This document shows, in pieces, positions 20,484 through 28,827 of a stretch of DNA of 64,000 nt. Position numbers and translations under genes: made by a program. Where the stretch lies: assembly GCF_023656545.1 (NCBI RefSeq), contig NZ_JAMOKF010000003.1, positions 1 to 64,000 of the forward strand. Reading direction: 5' to 3'. The notes beneath the pieces were generated by a model. That model worked only from the letters and a program-made list of their open reading frames with translations, had not been told where the DNA came from and searched no databases. This DNA is from Micromonospora phytophila. Its GTDB lineage: Bacteria; Actinomycetota; Actinomycetes; Mycobacteriales; Micromonosporaceae. Position 1 is the stretch's first letter, and each line of letters begins with the position of its first letter.

Positions 20484-21629
20484 ATGGACGAGGCCCTGCT
20501 CCGGAGCCTCACGCCGACCGTGCTCGGCGTCCTCGTCCGCCGCGGAGCCGACTTCGCGGCGGCCGAGGACGCCGTGCAGGACGCGCTGGTCGAGGCGGTC
20601 CGCGCCTGGCCGACCGACCCGCCGCGGGATGCGAAGGGCTGGCTGGTCACCGTGGCCTGGCGCCGGTTCCTCGACGCGACCCGGGCCGACGCCGCCCGCC
20701 GCCGACGTGAGAACCTCGTCGACGAGCAGGCGGCGCCCGGGCCTGCGCCCACGGTCGACGACACGCTCCAGCTCTACTTCCTGTGCGCCCACCCGTCGCT
20801 GACACCGTCGTCCGCGGTCGCGCTCACGCTGCGCGCCGTCGGCGGGCTGACCACCCGCCAGATCGCCCACGCCTACCTGGTGCCCGAGGCGACCATGGCG
20901 CAGCGCATCAGCCGGGCCAAGCGCACCGTCTCCGGTGTGCGCTTCGACCAGCCCGGCGACGTCGCCACCGTGCTGCGCGTGCTCTACCTGGTCTTCAACG
21001 AGGGCTATTCCGGCGACGTCGACCTCGCTGCCGAGGCCATCCGGCTCACCAGGCAACTCGCGGCCGCGATCGACCAGCCCGAGGTGGCGGGGCTGCTCGC
21101 CCTCATGCTGCTGCACCACGCCCGGCGCGCCGCCCGGACCGCGCCCGACGGCAGCCTGGTGCCGCTCGCCGAGCAGGACCGCCGCCGATGGGACACCACG
21201 TCGATCGCCGAGGGCGTGCAGATCCTGCAGGCGGCCCTGGCCCGCGACCGGCTGGGCGAGTTCCAGGCCCAGGCCGCCATCGCGGCACTGCACGCCGACG
21301 CGCCCACCGCCGAGGAGACCGACTGGGTGCAGATCGTCGAGTGGTACGACGAACTCACGCGCCTGACCGACAGCCCGGTCGTCCGGCTCAACCGGGCGGT
21401 GGCCGTCGGCGAGGCCGACGGACCGCGCGCCGGGCTGGCGGCGCTCGCGGCGCTGGACGACGCACTGCCCCGCCACACGGCCGTGGCGGCGTACCTGCAC
21501 GAACGCGACGGCGCCCTGTCCACGGCGGCACGGCTGTACGCCGAGGCGGCCCAGAAGGCACCCAACCTCGCAGAGCGCGACCACCTGACACGCCAAGCCG
21601 CCCGCCTCAACGCCCGCCGGTACCGCTGA
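20484..21629 (+). CDS. ECF sigma factor of the ECF42 group
   Basis: 381 residues, much longer than a minimal ECF factor. Sigma region 2 lies at about 8-75 (EDAVQDALVEAVRAWP) and region 4 at about 115-165 (LTTRQIAHAYLVPEATMAQR). A C-terminal extension of some 200 helical residues, TPR-like, ends AERDHLTRQAARLNARRYR. There is no anti-sigma gene nearby; in ECF42 factors the C-terminal extension replaces it in regulation. The DGPF gene lies immediately upstream, and the putative self-promoter at 19993 makes an autoregulated unit. Confidence 0.93.
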   Translation: MDEALLRSLTPTVLGVLVRRGADFAAAEDAVQDALVEAVRAWPTDPPRDAKGWLVTVAWRRFLDATRADAARRRRENLVDEQAAPGPAPTVDDTLQLYFLCAHPSLTPSSAVALTLRAVGGLTTRQIAHAYLVPEATMAQRISRAKRTVSGVRFDQPGDVATVLRVLYLVFNEGYSGDVDLAAEAIRLTRQLAAAIDQPEVAGLLALMLLHHARRAARTAPDGSLVPLAEQDRRRWDTTSIAEGVQILQAALARDRLGEFQAQAAIAALHADAPTAEETDWVQIVEWYDELTRLTDSPVVRLNRAVAVGEADGPRAGLAALAALDDALPRHTAVAAYLHERDGALSTAARLYAEAAQKAPNLAERDHLTRQAARLNARRYR

Positions 21630-21805
21630 CTGCTCTCGCAGCCGGGCCGGTCTGCAGGCTGGCTCCCAGGTGGTGCCGGAGAACTGCTGCAATTGTGTGA
21701 GGACGGGGGTTTCGTGCCGGTGGCTGCCGCCGGAAGCGGCGTGTACGACCGGAGGCCGACTTCCGTCGTAGGCTGCAGCTCGCACGTGATGGACAGGAGG
21801 CTGAG

Positions 21806-22492
21806 GTGGCCGGGACGACGCTGACCGAGACGACGGTGGCCGAGTTGATGGCCGAGCTGGCCGAGCTCGAGGACCCGAGGGCACGCGAGGTGAACGAGAA
21901 ACACGGTGATGATCACGGTGTGAACCTCGGCAAGCTGCGCGCGCTCGCGAAGCGGTTGAAGACGCAGCAGGAACTCGCGTGCCAGCTCTGGGAGACAGAT
22001 GACAGCGCGGCGAGACTGCTGGCGATCCTGATCTGCCGCCCGAAGGCGTTCGAGCGTGAGGAATTGGACGTCATGTTGCGCGAGGCGCGCACCCCCAAGG
22101 TGCACGACTGGCTCGTGAACTACGTGGTGAAGAGGAATCCGCACTCCGAAGAGCTGCGCCTGGCCTGGTCCGCCGATCCGGATCCGGTGGTCGCGAGTGC
22201 CGGCTGGGCGTTGACCACCGAACGCGTGGCGAAGAAGCCCGAGGGCCTCGACCTCGCAGGACTGCTCGACGTCGTCGAGGCGGAGATGAAAGACGCCCCG
22301 GATCGCCTGCAGTGGGCGATGAACCACTGCCTGGCTCAGATCGGCATCGAGCACGCCGAGCACCGCGCCCGTGCAATCGACATTGGCGAGCGCTTGGAGG
22401 TCCTCAAAAACTACCCGACTCCCCCGAACTGCACGTCTCCGTTCGCGCCCATCTGGATCACCGAGATGGTGCGCCGGCAACACGATCAGTAG
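21806..22492 (+). CDS. AlkD-family DNA alkylation repair protein
   Basis: 228 residues, all-helical HEAT-like repeat protein. AlkD glycosylases remove N3- and N7-alkylated bases. KVHDWLVNYVVKRN and ELRLAWSADPDPVVASAGW contain the Trp, Asp and aromatic residues of the lesion-facing groove seen in the family. Start GTG with AGGAGG 7 bp upstream. Monocistronic; a truncated acyl-CoA ligase follows directly. Assignment to AlkD rather than AlkC is by size and the LAWSADP pattern. Confidence 0.8.
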   Translation: MAGTTLTETTVAELMAELAELEDPRAREVNEKHGDDHGVNLGKLRALAKRLKTQQELACQLWETDDSAARLLAILICRPKAFEREELDVMLREARTPKVHDWLVNYVVKRNPHSEELRLAWSADPDPVVASAGWALTTERVAKKPEGLDLAGLLDVVEAEMKDAPDRLQWAMNHCLAQIGIEHAEHRARAIDIGERLEVLKNYPTPPNCTSPFAPIWITEMVRRQHDQ

Positions 22493-22504
22493 GAAGACTC
22501 GCGC

Positions 22505-23096
22505 TCACGCTCTTCAGAGGGCAGGCCGCGGTGTGGGCCGGACCGCTCGGCTACCGCGACCCCGCGCTGTACGGCGCGTTCTGGAAGATCGTCGAGCACT
22601 ACCGGATCGCCGCCATGAGCGCGGTGCCCACCGTGTACGCCACGCTGGCGCAGTACCGGTCGACGCCGACATCAGCAGCCTGCGGTTTCCGATGGTGGGG
22701 GCCTCGCCGCTGCCCGCCACGGTCCGCGACGACTTCCGGGCCCACACCGGGACAGCCCTGATCGAGGGCTACGGGCTGACCGAGGCCACCTGCGCCAGCG
22801 CGCGCAGCTTCCCCGACGTGTCGCGGCCGGGCTCGGTCGGGCAGCGCCTGCCCTACCAGCGGATTCCCGTCACCGCCGTCGGCAAGCTCCACAAGCCCGC
22901 ACTGCGCACGGACGCCATCCGGCGGGAAGTCCGCGCCGCGCTCGACAAGGTCCCGGAGGTCCTCCACATCAAGACCACGACCGAGGGTAGCTCCATCGTG
23001 GCTACCGTCACCGTTTCTCCATCCGCCGACCAGGCGGCCATCAAGGCCGTCCTGGGCCGTTATGCCATTGAATGGCGATTGGTTGTTGTGTCATGA
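22505..23096 (+). pseudogene. Acyl-CoA ligase (AMP-binding) remnant with frameshift and internal deletion
   Basis: The first part reads GQAAVWAGPLGYRDPALYG and AAMSAVPTVYATLAQ. After a frameshift near 22660 it reads SSLRFPMVGASPLPATVRDD and the ATP-binding GYGLTEATCA. At about 22860 the sequence jumps from GQRLPYQR straight to VTAVGKLHKPALR, so the adenylation core between them, including the hinge, is gone. The N-terminal half is also missing. The stop TGA at 23094 overlaps the ATG of the DoxX gene, keeping the old operon junction. It is non-functional as an enzyme. Confidence 0.85.
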
Positions 23097-23446
23097 CGCT
23101 CGCTGCTGCCATCCTCGCGGTGCTGCTCGCCCTGATCTTCCTCGCCCTGGGCACGGCCAAGATCCTGGCTCTCAACCCCATGCGTGCGCTGGCCGCGGAG
23201 GCCGGTTTCTCCGTCGCCGCCTATCGCCGCATCGGCCTGCTCGAGGTCGCCGCGGTGGTGGGACTGCTCATCGGCCTGGTCCAGCCGCTGATCGGCGTCC
23301 TCGCCGGGGCCGGGCTGCTGCTCCTGCTCGGCGGAGCCGTCGTCGTACACCTGCGCAAGGGAGACGGCCCGCGCAAGTACGCCCCGGCGCTCGTCTGCGG
23401 GCTCCTGGTCGCCACCTACCTCGTTCTTCAGCTGGCGGCACGATGA
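23093..23446 (+). CDS. DoxX-like small membrane protein
   Basis: 117 residues with four hydrophobic segments (AAAILAVLLALIFLALGTAK, LLEVAAVVGLLIGLVQPLIG, AGLLLLLGGAVVVHL, ALVCGLLVATYLVLQLA) and the DoxX-type motif FLALGTAKI. Such proteins are membrane partners of redox enzymes or quinone-linked systems. Start overlaps the stop of the broken ligase and its own stop overlaps the start of the flavin hydroxylase (ATGA in both cases), a translationally coupled series. Confidence 0.8.
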   Translation: MTLAAAILAVLLALIFLALGTAKILALNPMRALAAEAGFSVAAYRRIGLLEVAAVVGLLIGLVQPLIGVLAGAGLLLLLGGAVVVHLRKGDGPRKYAPALVCGLLVATYLVLQLAAR

Positions 23447-24981
23447 CAGTGGTTCCGGTAGTGATCGTGGGCGCGGGCCCCACCGGGCTCACCGCCGCGA
23501 CGCTGCTCGCCCAGTACGGCGTCGAGTGCCTGATCCTCGAACAGTGGGGATCGGTCTATCCCCTGCCTCGCGCCGTCGCCCTCGACGACGAGGTGCACCG
23601 CATCCTGGCGCGCCTCGGGCTCCGGGACGAGTTCGCCGCAATCTCCAGGCCGCACCGGGGCCTGCGACTGGTCGACCGGACCATGCGGGTGCTGGCCGAG
23701 TTCCAGCGCGACGTGGCGCCGGGCAGACACGGCTACCCCCAGGGGAGCATGTTCGACCAGCCGGAGCTTGAGGCGATCCTCCGCCGGAACCTCAAGAACT
23801 ACGGCAGCGCCACCCTGCGCGGCAGCACCGAGGTCACCGCGCTGACCCAGAACGCTGACGGCGTACGGCTGGACGTCACCGACACGGCAACCGGCGGGCA
23901 CGACGTCGTCCGCGCGTCGTACGTCTTGGGTTGCGACGGCGCCAACAGCCTGACGAGGGCCTCGATCGACGCCAGCATGCAGGACCTGGGGTTCACGCAA
24001 CGCTGGCTCGTCATCGACGTGGTCACCGAGGTCGACCTCGACCAGTGGGAAGGCGTACACCAGCTCTGCGACCCGACCCGCGCCGGCACCTACATGCGCG
24101 TCGGAAAGACCCGCTACCGCTGGGAATTCCGGCTCGCGCCCGGCGAGACCGCCGACGACTTCCGCGACATGACCCGGCTGCATCCGCTGATCGCGCCCTG
24201 GACGGGCAACACCCCCGCCGGGAAGTTGCAGGTCGTCCGTGCGGCCGAGTACACCTTCCGCGCCCAGGTCGCCGACCGGTGGCGCGACCGGCGGGTGTTC
24301 CTGCTCGGCGACGCAGCGCACCTCACCCCACCGTTCATCGGCCAGGGCATGGGAGCCGGGCTGCGCGACGCGATGAACCTCGCCTGGAAACTCGCCGGCG
24401 TGCTCCACGGGACCCTGCCCGAGGCCGTGCTCGACACCTACGAGATCGAACGCAAGCAGCACGCTCGCGCCATGATCAAGCTGGCGAAGATCATCGGCGC
24501 CGCGATGACGGCCGGCGGTAGAGCGGGCGACGTGATCCGCCGCGCGGTGGCGCCGCGCCTGCACCTCGTACCCCGTCTCAAGGACCTGGCCACGGACAGT
24601 GAGACACCCGCGCTACGCCGGTCCGCCCTGGTGCTGCGGCCACGTCTGCGCCGCGCCCTCGCGGGCCGACTGTGCCCGAACGCCATCCTCGACGGCGAGC
24701 GCCGCCTCGACGACGTGGCCGCGGGGCGCTTCGCGATCGTCGCGTCCTCCGAGCCGCCCGCCACCCTACAAGCAGACATCCAACGGCGCGGAGCAGCTTT
24801 CATCGCCGCGCGGCCCGGCAGCGAACTTCACCGCTGGCTGAGAGACGGCCGCGCCCACACCGCAGTCATCCGCCCGGACGGCACCGTCCTCGGTGCCGTC
24901 CGGGACCTGTCCGCGGCCTGCGCCATCCTGCCCGGCTTCGATGGGAACCTCTCCCGCCCCACGACCAACACCGGCGGGTAG
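23443..24981 (+). CDS. FAD-dependent aromatic hydroxylase (MhpA-like)
   Basis: 512 residues, class A flavin monooxygenase. FAD motifs are GAGPTGLTAA (11-20), GCDGANSLTR for the DG fingerprint, and LLGDAAHLTPPFIGQGMGAG for the third. The last fits 3-(3-hydroxyphenyl)propionate hydroxylase better than the rifamycin enzyme. It would hydroxylate a phenolic substrate with NAD(P)H and oxygen at the membrane face or in the cytosol. It is coupled to the DoxX gene; a muconolactone-isomerase-like gene lies 120 bp further on. The ligase remnant upstream suggests a lost activation step of a degradation or tailoring pathway. Confidence 0.88.
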   Translation: MTVVPVVIVGAGPTGLTAATLLAQYGVECLILEQWGSVYPLPRAVALDDEVHRILARLGLRDEFAAISRPHRGLRLVDRTMRVLAEFQRDVAPGRHGYPQGSMFDQPELEAILRRNLKNYGSATLRGSTEVTALTQNADGVRLDVTDTATGGHDVVRASYVLGCDGANSLTRASIDASMQDLGFTQRWLVIDVVTEVDLDQWEGVHQLCDPTRAGTYMRVGKTRYRWEFRLAPGETADDFRDMTRLHPLIAPWTGNTPAGKLQVVRAAEYTFRAQVADRWRDRRVFLLGDAAHLTPPFIGQGMGAGLRDAMNLAWKLAGVLHGTLPEAVLDTYEIERKQHARAMIKLAKIIGAAMTAGGRAGDVIRRAVAPRLHLVPRLKDLATDSETPALRRSALVLRPRLRRALAGRLCPNAILDGERRLDDVAAGRFAIVASSEPPATLQADIQRRGAAFIAARPGSELHRWLRDGRAHTAVIRPDGTVLGAVRDLSAACAILPGFDGNLSRPTTNTGG

Positions 24982-25101
24982 CCGTCAGACATCCTCTCCG
25001 GAGGATCGCAGCACGATGGGTCGTCTAACCTGTAATTGACTGATCGTCTTCTCGCTCCACCGAGCGCTGCACCACGCTCCCGCCTCGAACGGAGTACGGC
25101 C

Positions 25102-25404
25102 ATGAAGGAGTTCCTGGTAGAGCTCACTACCAGCGTCCCTGCGGGCACCGAACCGGCCGAGGTCGACCGACGCCGCGCCGCCGAAGCGGCGCGTGCTGCG
25201 GAGCTTGCGGCGGCGGGGCACTTGGTGCGGTTGTGGCGACCGGTCGGCGAGCTGCGCAGCGTCGGTCTGTGGCGCGCTACCAGCGAGGGCGAATTGCACG
25301 AGAAGGCACTCGGCACTTTGCCGCTTCGTCCGTGGATGACCGCGGTTGTCACCGCACTGGAGCCACACCCCAACGATCCGGGCAGGGCTGACCGGACCGC
25401 GTGA
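25102..25404 (+). CDS. Muconolactone isomerase-like protein
   Basis: 100 residues, ferredoxin-like single domain. The family pattern is clear: MKEFLVELTTSVP at the start, RRAAEAARAAELAAAGHLVR, LWRPVGELRSVGLW and LPLRPWMTAVVTALEPHPND. Muconolactone delta-isomerase (CatC) acts in catechol breakdown, but single relatives outside cat operons are common, so the real substrate is uncertain. The start ATG at 25102 follows GGAG 8 bp upstream. It may belong functionally with the hydroxylase upstream. Confidence 0.8.
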   Translation: MKEFLVELTTSVPAGTEPAEVDRRRAAEAARAAELAAAGHLVRLWRPVGELRSVGLWRATSEGELHEKALGTLPLRPWMTAVVTALEPHPNDPGRADRTA

Positions 25405-25507
25405 AAGGGCTTTCCCGGCACCGGCGCTCTCGTCATTGCCGGCGCCTGGCAGTCAGTCGAGGTTGGTCGCTATGGCATCAACGGGCGCCGCAGCAGCGAC
25501 CCCTCGG

Positions 25508-25861
25508 TCAGTGCTCGATGCTGATCCTCGAGACGTGATACTGGCGGATCCGCCAGGTGCCCGCGCTGAGCTGGAGAACCAGCGACAGGTGCACCGGGGC
25601 TTCCCAGCCGGTGGGGTCCCGGAAGGTGACATGCGCGAACCCCCCGGCTGCCTCCTGGCCGATCATGTACGTGTGCAGCAGGGCCACGTCGGCGCTGCGG
25701 TTGTCGGGCACTGCCTCGTAGTAGGCGCGAACCGCGTCCCGGCCGGTCAGGACCCGAGGCCCGAAGCCCTGGAACAGGGCATCCGGGGTGAACAGATCGG
25801 CCATGGCCTCCACGCGGTGGCCGTCGAACGCGGCCTTCCACCGGCGCAGCATCTCGTCCAT
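25508..25861 (-). CDS. SnoaL/NTF2-like protein
   Basis: 117 residues, one cone-shaped NTF2-like domain: WKAAFDGHRVEAMADLFTPD, ALFQGFGPRVLTGRDAVRAY, and LSAGTWRIRQYHVSRI at the end. Such domains act as small enzymes, binding modules or accessory parts of ECF factors. Here the gene lies downstream of a decayed ECF sigma gene on the same strand, and may have been its partner. Function cannot be stated. Confidence 0.8.
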   Translation of the reverse strand: MDEMLRRWKAAFDGHRVEAMADLFTPDALFQGFGPRVLTGRDAVRAYYEAVPDNRSADVALLHTYMIGQEAAGGFAHVTFRDPTGWEAPVHLSLVLQLSAGTWRIRQYHVSRISIEH

Positions 25862-25969
25862 CGGGTTACTTGTAATTGAGGCTCCTCATGTCGGTCTTTG
25901 CCAGTATCGGCGCTGACGACGAGATCCGTGCGGCCTCGGATGACATCCGGGGACAACTCCATACCTGTC

Positions 25970-26192
25970 AGGGTTGGTGAGGGACCAGGTTGCGGTGGCG
26001 GGCAGCGCCCGCAGCACCGCCAGGCAGACCTCTTGGGCGACGTCGCCGGCGGTGGCGTACGCGCCGTCGATGCGGCCCAGGCGGCCCGGCAGTAGCGGAG
26101 GCCGGGGCGTAGGTCGGTGAGCAGCGCCGAGGTCGCCGCCCGATCGCCTGCGGCGCCAGACGGACGAGCTCTGGCTCGATCACTGTGGTCAT
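25970..26192 (-). pseudogene. ECF sigma factor, N-terminal fragment with frameshifts
   Basis: Starts MTTVIEPELVRLAPQAIGR at 26192. It changes frame to SALLTDLRPGLRYCRA, then again to LGRIDGAYATAGDVAQEVCL and AVLRALPA. These pieces in order are the first region of an ECF sigma factor (the DVAQEVCLAVLRALP helix of region 2.2). Regions 2.4 to 4 are missing. The gene has at least two indels and cannot make a sigma factor. Confidence 0.75.
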
Positions 26193-26483
26193 ACGTTCGC
26201 GAGGCATCCTCGATACCGGCTGGTTGCCAGCACGCTGGCCAGCCTGGCCGGGTTTGCATAGCTCGCCGCCCTTAACGTTGATCTGCCAAAGCGCAGTTGC
26301 CGCAGCCTGCGCGCAGGCTCCGGTGAGCGGGTGACAGCCATCCGGCAGAGGGTCGTGCGCCGTCATTTTCAGCCAAGGGTGGATGCGATGAAATAGGCGC
26401 TAAGCGCCGCGAAAGGCACATACGCTGGGACCTGCTGAGCGACCACCTGCCCCGGGAGGGCAGCCACACCAGGAGAAGCTGCC
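26193..26483. other. Intergenic stretch before wrbA
   Basis: No frame with protein-like composition was found. The last part holds AGGAGAAG (26471-26478), the ribosome-binding site of wrbA; its promoter should lie here but no clear hexamers are seen. Confidence 0.4.
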
Positions 26484-27083
26484 ATGACCAGCGTCAAGCT
26501 GTCCGTCATCTACTACTCGGCTACCGGCACCGTCCATGCGATGGCCGAGCGCCTGGCCGAAGCTGGGCAGAAGGCCGGCGCTGAAGTCCGCCTTCGGCAG
26601 TGTCCCGAGCTCGCTCCCGACGAGGCCATCGCCTCCAACGCGGCATGGAGCCAACACTTCGACCGGACCAAGGACGAGCCGAAGGCCACCGCCGATGACG
26701 TCGTCTGGGCTGATGCCGTGCTGTTCGGCACCCCTGTCCGCTATGGCAACGTCTCCAGCCAGCTCAAACAATTCCTGGACACCCTCGGCCCGCAGTGGGT
26801 GCAGGGCCTGCTGGCCGACAAGGTGTACGCGGGCTTCACGGCCGCGCAGACGCCCCACGGCGGCCAGGAGGCGACGTTGCTGGCGCTCTACAACACCATC
26901 TATCACTTCGGCGGCATCATCGTGCCGCCCGGTTACACCGACCCGTTGAAGTTCGCCGACGGAAACCCCTACGGGGTCTCCCACGGCACGGGCGCCAACA
27001 ACACCGACCCGCTGACCGAGGTGCAGTTCGCTGCCCTGGATCACCTGGCGCAGCGAGTCGTCCGCTACGCCGGCAAACGCTGA
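26484..27083 (+). CDS. wrbA: NAD(P)H:quinone oxidoreductase, WrbA type
   Basis: 199 residues, flavodoxin-like fold. FMN phosphate loop is YYSATGTVHAMA near residue 12. The insertion DADDVVWADAVLFGTPVRYG-like region is present as ADDVVWADAVLFGTPVRYGN. The active-site part FTAAQTPHGGQEATLLAL and the Tyr/Gly-rich loop IVPPGYTDP are typical of WrbA. It reduces quinones by two electrons, avoiding semiquinones, and is tetrameric in relatives. It has its own ribosome-binding site and terminator; single-gene unit. Confidence 0.93.
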   Translation: MTSVKLSVIYYSATGTVHAMAERLAEAGQKAGAEVRLRQCPELAPDEAIASNAAWSQHFDRTKDEPKATADDVVWADAVLFGTPVRYGNVSSQLKQFLDTLGPQWVQGLLADKVYAGFTAAQTPHGGQEATLLALYNTIYHFGGIIVPPGYTDPLKFADGNPYGVSHGTGANNTDPLTEVQFAALDHLAQRVVRYAGKR

Positions 27084-27103
27084 CACCTGAAATCGGGACC
27101 GAC

Positions 27104-27136
27104 CCGTGAGGCGGAGGTGAACGCTCCGCCTCACGG
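27104..27136 (+). terminator. wrbA terminator
   Basis: 13-bp perfect stem (CCGTGAGGCGGAG with its complement) and 7-nt loop, 20 bp after the wrbA stop, followed by CCTCCTTT. Confidence 0.8.
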
Positions 27137-27179
27137 TCGGGCCCTCCTTTATGCCGGGCGGCGCCGTGCGCCGTCGCCA

Positions 27180-27545
27180 GCCGCAGCAGCACCCTGGGCC
27201 GTCGCCGACGCGGTCCGGCGCCCCAAGCCGAACGGGCACGAGCCGCAGCAGACCTGCAATCGACACAGCGAACTGAGCCGCGCCGGATGAGCCGTACTCA
27301 GATCGCCGACCTCGTCCGAGCACTCGGCGACATCGCCATCGTGCTGCGCGACGCCGACCCGGACGACAAAGCCGAGGTCTACCGGCAGCCAGGCCTCCGA
27401 CTCACCAACAGACCGGAACGCAACGGTGCACGCTGCAGTGGACCTCAGCGCGCACCGTGGGGTTATGGGTCGTGTCCGAGGGGCGACGTTGACCACGAAC
27501 CCATGATCGTCGTTAGTGGCGAACTACAACTGGCGGCCCGATAAC
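27180..27545 (+). pseudogene. Serine recombinase, C-terminal fragment
   Basis: In changing frames the plus strand reads AVADAVRR, QAERARAAADLQ, MSRTQIADLVRALGDIAIV, DADPDDKAEVYRQPGLRL and, after a frameshift near 27415, VHAAVDLSAHRGVMGRVRGA then TLTTNP-stop. This is the C-terminal third of the same recombinase type as at 6475. It partly overlaps that fragment in protein coordinates, so these are two copies and not one gene simply cut apart. The boundary sequence after the stop resembles 8271-8311. Confidence 0.75.
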
Positions 27546-27584
27546 GGCAGCAGTCGAGTCCTCATGGCCCGTCGGCGTCCACCT

Positions 27585-27748
27585 ACTGTGGTGCGACGGC
27601 GGCTTCGCCGACCGCCCTGCTCGCCGGCGCCGTCGCTGACCTCGCCGGCGTCCGCATGGCCAGCTGGGTCGTCGCCGCCCTCGCCACCGCCTCCGGCATC
27701 ATCGCCCCTGGCCGGATGTACGACGACCGATCCAGCCCACCCAGATAG
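27585..27748 (+). pseudogene. MFS transporter C-terminal fragment
   Basis: Frame ending at 27748 reads TALLAGAVADLAGVRMASWV and then VAALATASGIIAPGRMYDD, typical of the last transmembrane helix of an MFS drug transporter. No start and only about 50 codons are left. Confidence 0.45.
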
Positions 27749-27753
27749 CGGGG

Positions 27754-28317
27754 TCAGCCCGGCAGCGGCGCCCGGGCACGCAGAAGCGCCGTGACCTGCT
27801 CGCACCACTCGCGGTTCTCCTGCTCGAACCGGCGGCCGCGCAGACACGTCAGGTACGGCCCGATCCGGTCGCCTTCGCGCAGGAACGTCTCCTCGTCCAG
27901 CTCGCCACGCAACCGCCGGAGCATCCGGTCGAAGATCTCCACCTTCGCCGCGGCCGCGACCGCCCGCTCCTCGAGCTGGGCGATGACCGGGGTCGGGTCC
28001 AGCCGGTCGACGGCCTGGACCATGACGAGCAGGTCCTCCCGGATGGACGACGGCTTCGACGGCGTCGCGGTGAACGCGGCCAGCTCCGCGAGGCCGGCGT
28101 CGGTGACCGTGAACAGTCGCTTGTTGGGCCGGTCGTGCTGGATGACCTGCCGGCCGGCGATCAGCCCCTCGCGCTCCAGCTTGGCCAGCTCGGCGTAGAG
28201 CTGCTGCGGCACCGCGTACCAGAAGTTCGACAGCGACACGTCGAAGGCCTTTGCCAGCTGATACCCGCTGTACTCGCCGTCGAGCAGTGCCGCCAGCACC
28301 GCGTGGCGCAGCGCCAT
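27754..28317 (-). CDS. PadR-family transcriptional regulator
   Basis: 187 residues. N-terminal winged helix MALRHAVLAALLDGEYSGYQ, FDVSLSNFWYAVPQQLYAEL, with the wing DRPNKRLFTVTDAG, followed by the C-terminal dimerising helices of a subfamily 1/2 PadR (Vir_act_alpha_C). The start at 28317 is chosen because GGGAGG lies 8 bp upstream; ten extra codons to 28347 are possible. It is divergent from an NTF2/LLM gene pair. The dyad between them is the likely operator. PadR proteins commonly sense phenolic or drug-like ligands. Confidence 0.9.
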   Translation of the reverse strand: MALRHAVLAALLDGEYSGYQLAKAFDVSLSNFWYAVPQQLYAELAKLEREGLIAGRQVIQHDRPNKRLFTVTDAGLAELAAFTATPSKPSSIREDLLVMVQAVDRLDPTPVIAQLEERAVAAAAKVEIFDRMLRRLRGELDEETFLREGDRIGPYLTCLRGRRFEQENREWCEQVTALLRARAPLPG

Positions 28318-28345
28318 CGGCGCAACCTCCCGCTTCCCTCGTCCC

Positions 28346-28381
28346 ATAGTCAGTGATATGACTACTCCTATCGTTGACTAT
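28346..28381. promoter_or_regulatory. Dyad ATAGTCA...TGACT...TGACTAT, PadR operator candidate
   Basis: AGTCA-6 bp-TGACT at 28348-28363 and an outer arm pair ATAGTCA (28346-28352) and TGACTAT (28375-28381), in the gap between divergent PadR and NTF2 genes. Binding by PadR is inferred from position. Confidence 0.5.
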
Positions 28382-28394
28382 AGGGGAGGCAGCC

Positions 28395-28811
28395 GTGACG
28401 ACCGTCGAGCGGTTCCGTGCCGCCGTCGAGGCCCGGGACCTGGCCGCGTTCGACGGGCTGTTCAGCCCGGACGTGCGCTTCTACAGCCCGGTGAAGTTCA
28501 CACCGATCGAGGGGGCGCAGGCCGTTAACGGGCTCCTCCGCGTACTTCTACGCACCTTCGAGGATTTTCGGTACGTCGGGCAGCTGACCGGCGAGGCCGA
28601 GATCGGCTCGACCAGTCGGCCGGTCGAGTCGCACATCCTCATCTTCCGCGCGACCGTGCGTGGCAAGCAGATCCACGGCCTCGACCTGCTCCAGCTCGGC
28701 GACGACGGTCTGATCGAGGAGTTCACGGTCATGGTCCGCCCCCTGTCCGCCGTCACCACGTTGAGCGAGTCGGTCGTCGCAGGCCTTGCCGCCGACGGCA
28801 TCGCCCCGTGA
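28395..28811 (+). CDS. NTF2-like (SnoaL-type) protein
   Basis: 138 residues, one NTF2-like domain: RAAVEARDLAAFDGLFSPDV, FYSPVKFTPIEG, then VMVRPLSAVTTLSESV. This pattern is common beside LLM oxidoreductases and PadR regulators. Start GTG at 28395 with GGGGAGG upstream; an ATG seven codons earlier has no site. The LLM gene follows by 16 bp, so the two are cotranscribed. It may be a small isomerase or cyclase-like enzyme; the substrate is unknown. Confidence 0.82.
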   Translation: MTTVERFRAAVEARDLAAFDGLFSPDVRFYSPVKFTPIEGAQAVNGLLRVLLRTFEDFRYVGQLTGEAEIGSTSRPVESHILIFRATVRGKQIHGLDLLQLGDDGLIEEFTVMVRPLSAVTTLSESVVAGLAADGIAP

Positions 28812-28827
28812 TCCTGGAGGACGCGAG

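Noticed and set aside
20469-21884. Minus-strand frame of 471 codons
   Set aside because: Antisense to the ECF42 sigma gene, which has clear sigma regions.
17054-25404. Secondary-metabolite cluster suggested by glycosyltransferase, hydroxylase and acyl-CoA ligase
   Set aside because: No core synthase is present and the genes sit in unrelated operons; the ligase is broken.
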